From F23-B02 sp963632825 (GTDB lineage: Bacteria > Bacillota > Clostridia > Oscillospirales > Oscillospiraceae), in the NCBI GenBank assembly GCA_963632825.1, contig CAVGWF010000076.1, positions 1 to 28,418 on the forward strand: a DNA stretch of 28,418 nucleotides. The letters are read 5' to 3'. The notes under the pieces were generated by a model. It was not told the DNA's origin and did not search any database. It worked only from the letters and a program-made list of their open reading frames with translations. Below, one piece after another: positions 23,838-28,418 of the stretch. Each line of letters begins with the position of its first letter. The stretch's first letter is position 1. Position numbers and translations under genes: made by a program.

Positions 23838-25610
23838 ATGGAGAATTTTCAATCGTCATTGCCCGGCTGGGAGATAGTGCGCTGCATAGGCAGCGGAAGC
23901 TCCGGCAAGGTATATGAAATAAAGAAGAAAGATGAATACGGCGGCGATTTCCATTGCGCGCTCAAGGTGATAAGCGTTCCGGCGACTCAGAAGGAGTACG
24001 ACAAAATGCTTGATACCATGAGCGAATTTGCCATGCGCGCCAAGCTCAGAGAGCAGGTAGAGGAGATCAGCAACGAGTACAGGCTGCTCGGTGCGCTCAG
24101 AGGGCATCCCAACATAGTCAACTGCGAGGATCAGATGATAATCCCGCACGAGAACGATATGGGCTGGGATATATATATCCGCATGGAGCTGCTGACCTCA
24201 CTGCCTGATTATGTAAATGAAAACGGCATGACCATCGAGAGCGTCATAAAGCTTGGCACCGATATGTGTACGGCGCTTGAGCAGTGCAGGGCAAACGGGA
24301 TAATCCATCGGGATATCAAGCCGCAGAACATATTCGTCAGCAAATACGGCGTATATAAGCTCGGCGATTTCGGTGTCGCAAAGGCATCGACCATACGCAC
24401 ATCCGCGGATAAGGTCGGCACATATTCCTATATGGCGCCAGAGGTTTACAAGGGCACGGCGTATGACGACAGGGTGGATATATACTCGCTCGGCATGGTG
24501 ATGTACTGGCTCCTCAATGAGCGCAGGGGACCGTTCCTGCCGCTTCCTCCGCAGTCGGTCACTCCGGAGCAGAACACCGATGCGCAGATCCGCCGCTTCA
24601 GAGGCGAGCCTCTGCCCGCACCGAAAAACGGCGGCAGTGCTCTCAAAAAGGTTGTGCAGACGGCCTGCAGCTATAAAATAGCTGACCGCTATGCGGGACC
24701 GGGTGAGCTTAAAGCCGCGCTTAAGCTTGCACTTACAGGGAAAGCGGAGCAGCCTGCGGCTGCAGCGGCCGGCGGCGAGGAGCTCACGATCCGCGAGGAA
24801 TACACTCCGGACAGCCGCACCGAATACATACCGGAGCCTACGCCAGTGCCGCCTCCGAAACCGCGCCCCAAGCCCAAGGCGGCGCCGGAGCAGCCCCCGA
24901 AGGCTCCGGCAAAGACCGAGAAAAAGCCTGAACCTGAGGAAAAAAGAGTGCCGGGCTATGTAATAGCACTTATACTGCTTGTGGCAGCAATGGCTGCCGC
25001 AATACTCATATTCCTGCTCTCCGGCAGAAACGGCGGCAATAACGATACGCCGCAGGAGACCTCAACGCCTGCTCCTACGGCAACGAAGGCCCCGGAAAAG
25101 CTCGATGTAAAATCGGTAATGCTCAGCTCTCCCAACATAACGCTCACCGAGGAGGAGGAATCGCAGCTCGGCGTTACCTGCATGCCTGAGCCCGCTCAGG
25201 GGCAGACAGAGCCCGAATATATCTGGAAAAGCAGCGACACGGGCATAGTTACGGTGGATCAGAACGGCAAGCTCAAGGCGGTCAAGGCGGGAACAGCAAC
25301 GGTCATGGTCTATGTAAAGGATAAGATGGAGGTCTATGACCAGTGCGTCGTGATAGTCAAAGAGCCGGAGGTAACGGAACTGACAATCGAGGAAATGCCC
25401 ACAAAAACGGTTTATATGATGGGCGAGGAGCTTGACACGACGGGGCTCGTGCTCAGAGCCTATTACAATAACGGCTCGGCAAAGCGCATAACGGATCCCG
25501 ACGAATACACCGTTGACTGCGACATGTCCGGTCTCGGCAACCGCGATGCGACCGTCACCTTTGAGAACAAAACCGTCACCTACACAGTAAGAATAAGCTT
25601 ATTCGGATAA
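23838..25610 (+). CDS. Membrane Ser/Thr protein kinase with extracellular Ig-like domains
   Basis: 590 residues. The Hanks-type kinase domain occupies about 10-300: glycine loop GSGSSGKV (18-25), Lys43 in ALKV, HRDIKPQN (157-164) with catalytic Asp159, DFG (177-179) and activation-segment end APE (200-202). All catalytic residues are present. A Pro/Lys/Glu-rich linker (about 325-370) leads to one membrane helix (about 373-395), then a Thr/Pro stretch. Two Ig-like modules follow outside: a Big_2-like domain (about 420-510, ending GTATVMVYV) and a second Big_3-like domain (515-590, GLVLRAYYNNG, YTVDCDMSGLGNRDATV). Usual PknB/PrkC kinases have PASTA repeats here instead. No phosphatase gene is adjacent. 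The ribosome site is weak. Confidence 0.92.
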   Translation: MENFQSSLPGWEIVRCIGSGSSGKVYEIKKKDEYGGDFHCALKVISVPATQKEYDKMLDTMSEFAMRAKLREQVEEISNEYRLLGALRGHPNIVNCEDQMIIPHENDMGWDIYIRMELLTSLPDYVNENGMTIESVIKLGTDMCTALEQCRANGIIHRDIKPQNIFVSKYGVYKLGDFGVAKASTIRTSADKVGTYSYMAPEVYKGTAYDDRVDIYSLGMVMYWLLNERRGPFLPLPPQSVTPEQNTDAQIRRFRGEPLPAPKNGGSALKKVVQTACSYKIADRYAGPGELKAALKLALTGKAEQPAAAAAGGEELTIREEYTPDSRTEYIPEPTPVPPPKPRPKPKAAPEQPPKAPAKTEKKPEPEEKRVPGYVIALILLVAAMAAAILIFLLSGRNGGNNDTPQETSTPAPTATKAPEKLDVKSVMLSSPNITLTEEEESQLGVTCMPEPAQGQTEPEYIWKSSDTGIVTVDQNGKLKAVKAGTATVMVYVKDKMEVYDQCVVIVKEPEVTELTIEEMPTKTVYMMGEELDTTGLVLRAYYNNGSAKRITDPDEYTVDCDMSGLGNRDATVTFENKTVTYTVRISLFG

Positions 25611-25614
25611 AAAG

Positions 25615-25653
25615 AAGCATCCCCTTGCAGACGACGGCTGCGAGGGGATGCTT
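25615..25653 (-). terminator. Terminator of the PAP2 gene
   Basis: A 16-bp stem with one G-T wobble (AAGCATCCCC on one side) and a 7-base loop. On the minus strand it is followed by CTTTTT, so it mainly ends transcription of the PAP2 gene; it may also slow plus-strand transcription from the kinase gene. Confidence 0.8.
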
Positions 25654-25684
25654 ACCTGTTATGACTTACCCTGGGAGCTTGCTG

Positions 25685-26599
25685 TCATTTCCCGAGCCTT
25701 GCAAAGTATTTAAAGGTCATCGGCCAGACGATACCGGCAAATAGGATGACGATAAAATAGCGTATGCCGTGCGCGATGCTGTGTCCGCCGCAGAGCGCGA
25801 GCAGCGGAGCCTTGAGCGCCGCCTTGACCGCAAGCAGTATACCGAGTCCGACGGCGACCTTTATTATCTGCGCCCACCACACGGCCTCGGTGGGAAAGTG
25901 CAGGTACCTTCCGTCAATATGGTAAACGAGCAGAAGACCGATTGCACAGAACAGTATCATATAGGCATTCTTCAGCCCTGAGGCGTAGTTGTCCGCATCA
26001 ATGTCGGCAGGGAAGCTATAAAGCTCCACAAATGCGACGAAGGCTGCCGCCGCCGCAATGAATATACCGAATATTATGTAAACCTTTTTCGGGTTCCTGT
26101 CCATATCTCGGAAGAAGGGATAAATAACGAAAACGAGCACCGTTCCGACGATAAGCGAAACTCCGACATCCAGCGGAGTGTGAACGCCGACATACATTCT
26201 TGAAAATGCAGTAAGTGCGATAAGCAGTACAAAAGCTATCCTGAGCACGGTGTTCTTTGAGTACCTCGCAGGTGCGCCGAACACGGCAAATGCATTCTGC
26301 GTATGTCCGCTCGGAAACGAATATCCGGTAGCCTCGGCGCGGGCACTTTCGACGATGGTGAAGTCCGGATCCTTCACCCACGGACGGGGTATGCGAAACC
26401 AGAGCTTGAGAAACTGGTTTATTATCGTGCCGGCAAAGCCCACCGTCATCATGTAGTAGCCGCAGCTTTTGCTTATGCACCAGAACACAATGATAGCGGC
26501 GGCGATGAATGCCGCCTCGCCGCCGAGATTTGTGACGAGACCCATCACGGTGTCGAGAAACGGCGTGCGTATTTTTTCGAGTGCGTAGAGTAACTCCAT
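25685..26599 (-). CDS. PAP2-superfamily membrane phosphatase with C-terminal membrane extension
   Basis: 304 residues; GAGGTG lies before ATG 26599. The three phosphatase motifs are intact: Lys65-x6-Arg72-Pro73 (KLWFRIPRP), PSGH (96-99) and SRMYVGVHTPLD (Ser133-Arg134, His140, Asp144). The enzyme removes phosphate from phosphatidic acid, lipid or polyprenyl pyrophosphates on the outer membrane face. After the domain come about 130 more residues with four or so hydrophobic helices, typical of a clostridial PAP2 subgroup of unknown role. It starts 25 bases after the terminator of the alcohol dehydrogenase gene with no clear promoter, so read-through expression is likely. Confidence 0.9.
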   Translation of the reverse strand: MELLYALEKIRTPFLDTVMGLVTNLGGEAAFIAAAIIVFWCISKSCGYYMMTVGFAGTIINQFLKLWFRIPRPWVKDPDFTIVESARAEATGYSFPSGHTQNAFAVFGAPARYSKNTVLRIAFVLLIALTAFSRMYVGVHTPLDVGVSLIVGTVLVFVIYPFFRDMDRNPKKVYIIFGIFIAAAAAFVAFVELYSFPADIDADNYASGLKNAYMILFCAIGLLLVYHIDGRYLHFPTEAVWWAQIIKVAVGLGILLAVKAALKAPLLALCGGHSIAHGIRYFIVILFAGIVWPMTFKYFARLGK

Positions 26600-26623
26600 A
26601 TGTCACCTCAACAGATTTTAATA

Positions 26624-26649
26624 AAAAAGCCGCTTTCGAGCGGCTTTTT
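26624..26649 (-). terminator. Terminator of the alcohol dehydrogenase gene
   Basis: Stem AAAAAGCCGCT with its complement around a stable TTCG tetraloop, with T-runs on both strands, 16 bases after the dehydrogenase stop. Confidence 0.9.
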
Positions 26650-26664
26650 CGTATGATTTATGAC

Positions 26665-27876
26665 TTATGCCTCATTTATAATGCGGTGAATGACCTTGGT
26701 GAAGCGCGCCTCGTTGTAGATAACAGGAACGGGATAGACGGGGTTTGCCTCCTCCATTGCCCATACGCACATCTGATGTATGTCAGCTTCCTTGATGAAG
26801 TCAAAGCCGGAGGGTATGTTCATGCGCTTGTTCATGGCGCGGATCTCGGCGATGAATGCCTTTGCCTTTTCCTCGTCGCTGCCCGTAGTCTTAACGCCGG
26901 TGAGCTCGGCAAGATGTGCGAGCTTTTCGTAAACTGCCTCGCCGTAGTCCTCAAGTACGATCGGGAGAATGACCGCATTTGCAAGACCGTGCGGAGTGTT
27001 GTACAGTCCGCCGAGGGTGTGCGCTATCGCGTGCACATTGCCGACGCCGGCACGGGTGAAGGCAAAGCCTGCCTTGAATGCAGCGGTGAGCATCTGCTGA
27101 CGGGCTTCCATATCGCTGCCGTCGTTATATGCACGCTCAAGGTACTTGAATATTGCAACCGTGGCTTCCTCTGCCAGACGGAGGGACTCCTTGGTATTGT
27201 ATGTCCAGCAGATGTATGCCTCTACCGCATGGGTCAGAGCATCCATGCCGGTCGTCGAGGTGGTCTTCTGCGGAAGATCACGGGTGAGCTCGGGGTCGAG
27301 TATTGCGTACTTGGGGATCAGGCACAGATCCATGATCGCATACTTGTGGTGCGTTTCAGGATCGGTGATGACGGCGGCTATCGTCGTCTCGGAGCCTGTG
27401 CCGGCGGTTGTCGGAACTGCGACGAAGGTGGGAATCTTATGCCTTACGCGGAGAAGCCCGGCCATTTTATTTACCGGCGTGTCCGGATGCACGACTCTTG
27501 CCGCCGCACCCTTTGCAGCGTCCAGCGGAGAGCCGCCGCCGATGGCGAGGAAGCCCTGACAGCCGGTTTCGAGATAAAGCTTTTGGATTGCGTCAACCAC
27601 TGTGACGGTGGGGTTTGCGGAGACCTCGGAATAATGCTCATAAGCGATGCCTGCCTTGTCCAGAGCCGCCTTTGCGATGGGAGCGATCGTTTTGCCGACC
27701 GTGCGGCCGGTTACGATCATGACCTTTTTAACACGATTTTTCTTAAAAAGCTCGGGTGCCTTGCTCAGTGCACCGGCACCTTCGATGGTTATTGGCTTGC
27801 GCCACGGCAGTGCGCGTGCGCCGATATTGAAAACAGCCTGGAATGAGCGGTAATATGCATTCTTAATAGCATCCAT
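26665..27876 (-). CDS. Iron-containing (group III) alcohol dehydrogenase
   Basis: 403 residues. ATG 27876 is preceded by GGGAGG at eight bases; the much longer open frame upstream crosses the promoter and the divergent gene and is not coding. NAD(P) binding is shown by GGGSPLDAAKG (113-123) and TTAGTGSE (156-163). The metal ligands match FucO: Asp212 and His216 in GMDALTHAVE, His282 in NVHAIAH and His296 in TPHG. The enzyme interconverts an alcohol and aldehyde or ketone. Relatives act on lactaldehyde, 1,3-propanediol, 4-hydroxybutyrate or butanol, and the substrate cannot be chosen here. It is divergent from a PadR regulator, which might also control it. Confidence 0.92.
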   Translation of the reverse strand: MDAIKNAYYRSFQAVFNIGARALPWRKPITIEGAGALSKAPELFKKNRVKKVMIVTGRTVGKTIAPIAKAALDKAGIAYEHYSEVSANPTVTVVDAIQKLYLETGCQGFLAIGGGSPLDAAKGAAARVVHPDTPVNKMAGLLRVRHKIPTFVAVPTTAGTGSETTIAAVITDPETHHKYAIMDLCLIPKYAILDPELTRDLPQKTTSTTGMDALTHAVEAYICWTYNTKESLRLAEEATVAIFKYLERAYNDGSDMEARQQMLTAAFKAGFAFTRAGVGNVHAIAHTLGGLYNTPHGLANAVILPIVLEDYGEAVYEKLAHLAELTGVKTTGSDEEKAKAFIAEIRAMNKRMNIPSGFDFIKEADIHQMCVWAMEEANPVYPVPVIYNEARFTKVIHRIINEA

Positions 27877-27907
27877 ATGTAATTCCTCCCAACATGTGAT
27901 GCCTAAC

Positions 27908-27936
27908 ATTTTAATATATATGTCCGATTTAGTCAA
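27908..27936 (-). promoter_or_regulatory. Sigma-A promoter of the alcohol dehydrogenase gene
   Basis: Minus strand TTGACT (27936-27931), 17-base spacer and TAAAAT (27913-27908), about 25 bases before the start codon. Its upstream edge lies only 13 bases from the opposing padR promoter. Confidence 0.75.
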
Positions 27937-27949
27937 GGAAAAAACAAGC

Positions 27950-27978
27950 TTGACAAATATCGAATATCGATATATACT
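27950..27978 (+). promoter_or_regulatory. Sigma-A promoter of the padR operon
   Basis: Consensus TTGACA, 17-base spacer and TATACT. The spacer contains the first copy of the ATATCGATAT palindrome, so a bound repressor would block polymerase. Confidence 0.85.
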
Positions 27979-28004
27979 GCAAGTAACATCGAATATCGAT
28001 ATAT
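27959..28004 (+). repeat. Duplicated PadR operator (two 17-base direct repeats, each with a palindrome)
   Basis: ATCGAATATCGATATAT occurs exactly at 27959-27975 and again at 27988-28004, 29 bases apart start to start. Each holds the perfect palindrome ATATCGATAT (27964-27973, 27993-28002). The first lies in the promoter spacer, the second covers the early transcript and ends where the ribosome site begins. It is probably the autoregulatory site of PadR. Confidence 0.75.
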
Positions 28005-28017
28005 GGGAGGTGAGCCG

Positions 28018-28344
28018 GTGGCAAGGAAAAAGTTTTCGACATTGACAGAGCCGATGTTTTACCTGCTCATGTCGCTGCTCGGCGGCCCGAAATGCGGCAT
28101 AGATATAAGCGACTGCATCGCCCGCCGCAGCGCGGGGCGGGTAAGCCTCGGACCGGGCACGCTGTATGCGCTGCTTTCGGAGTTTGAACAGGAGGGACTT
28201 ATAAAGTATGTCGGCGTTGAGGGCAAGCGCAAGATATATGAGCTCACGCCGATAGGGAAGAAGGCATATGAGGATGAGCTCGTGCGGCTCAGACTGTGCC
28301 TTGACGACGCAAAGGAGGCGGAAAAAGATGGGGAGATACGTTAG
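28018..28344 (+). CDS. PadR-family transcriptional regulator
   Basis: 108 residues from GTG 28018, preceded by GGGAGGTGA; the in-frame ATG at 28003 lies inside the operator and upstream of the ribosome site, so it is not used. The winged-helix domain has the family pattern: FYLLMSLLGGPKCGIDISD, then VSLGPGTLYALLSEFEQEGL and KRKIYELTPIGKKAYEDEL. Members are short repressors, here without a C-terminal effector domain. The next gene overlaps it by 17 bases and encodes a DUF2812-type membrane protein, the usual partner in Clostridia. Confidence 0.92.
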   Translation: MARKKFSTLTEPMFYLLMSLLGGPKCGIDISDCIARRSAGRVSLGPGTLYALLSEFEQEGLIKYVGVEGKRKIYELTPIGKKAYEDELVRLRLCLDDAKEAEKDGEIR

Positions 28345-28418
28345 ACGCATAGTACCGTTCTGCGCGGGGGATATCCCGGCCGTGCAGCGCTGGCTTGAGG
28401 ATATGGCCGAAAAGGGGC
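28328..28418 (+). CDS. DUF2812-family protein, N-terminal fragment (cut by window end)
   Basis: An open frame starts at ATG 28328 inside the 3' end of padR and continues to the window edge (30 codons). It reads MGRYVRRIVPF then AVQRWLEDMAEKG, which fits the start of DUF2812 proteins (a short strand, then a Trp-Leu-x-x-Met-A-x-x-G motif). These are membrane proteins commonly co-transcribed with PadR regulators; their function is unknown. No promoter of its own is seen. Confidence 0.65.
   Translation, partial: MGRYVRRIVPFCAGDIPAVQRWLEDMAEKG

Noticed and set aside
26600..26665. Promoter for the PAP2 gene
   Set aside because: A TAAAAT box exists but no -35 at a proper distance; the region is mainly the terminator.
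26581..27846. A 421-codon plus-strand open frame opposite the alcohol dehydrogenase
   Set aside because: It mirrors the dehydrogenase gene, which has all family motifs; the mirror translation is Cys/Arg-rich, has no recognisable domain and crosses two terminator arms.
27877..28350. N-terminal extension of the dehydrogenase frame to 561 codons
   Set aside because: The extra part runs through the dehydrogenase promoter, the padR promoter and padR itself; a good ribosome site and canonical start exist at 27876.

Overview
The window looks like a scaffold of an uncultured Clostridia bacterium, most plausibly a gut Oscillospirales-type anaerobe. The reasons are moderate GC, strong AGGAGG-type ribosome sites, sigma-A promoters almost all with 17-bp spacers, frequent TTG/GTG starts, a 2-hydroxyacyl-CoA dehydratase, a Cat2/AbfT-type CoA-transferase, SLH-anchored secretion and a PadR/DUF2812 pair. 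A run of exactly ten Ns at 454-463 suggests a metagenome scaffold join. The taxonomic call is inference; no marker gene is present.

Layout. 1-3331 (minus) is a long polyvalent protein of the kind carried by phages and conjugative elements. It runs off the left edge and appears truncated at its N-terminus. Its order is a zincin HExxH motif, a BECR-type nuclease-like domain, an unassigned block, a methyltransferase, and a C-terminal block found in such proteins. It abuts a small membrane protein with an Ada-like zinc module (3316-3756). 3856-7944 (minus) holds envelope genes: MATE exporter, YihY/BrkB family protein, diacylglycerol kinase-family lipid kinase and CdsA; the last two form an operon for phospholipid synthesis. 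8165-9834 (plus) is an ECF sigma factor overlapping an RsgI-like membrane anti-sigma gene, both starting at TTG.

10129-13091 (plus) is a three-gene operon: the two subunits of a 2-hydroxyacyl-CoA dehydratase-family enzyme plus a 56-residue membrane protein. The larger subunit has an N-terminal extension of about 115 residues. 13108-14467 is a divergent TetR/GNAT pair with overlapping promoters and a palindromic operator. dapF (minus), a CoA-transferase (plus), a RluA-type pseudouridine synthase (minus, apparently leaderless) and tRNA-Gly(CCC) (minus) follow.

17782-25610 (plus) is a surface and signalling block: a secreted lipase with three SLH modules, an ABC ATPase plus a giant FtsX-type permease with an extracytoplasmic coiled coil, and a membrane Ser/Thr kinase with Ig-like sensor domains. 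25685-27876 (minus) carries a PAP2 phosphatase and an iron-type alcohol dehydrogenase. 28018 to the right edge starts a PadR-DUF2812 operon under a promoter with duplicated ATATCGATAT operators.

The gene order is compact. Most convergent pairs share one bidirectional hairpin terminator, sometimes overlapping stop codons. No CRISPR array, transposase, integrase or rRNA was seen. The best candidates for something undescribed are the truncated polyvalent protein with its unassigned middle block, the dehydratase operon with its extension and membrane microprotein, and the ECF/RsgI-like hybrid.
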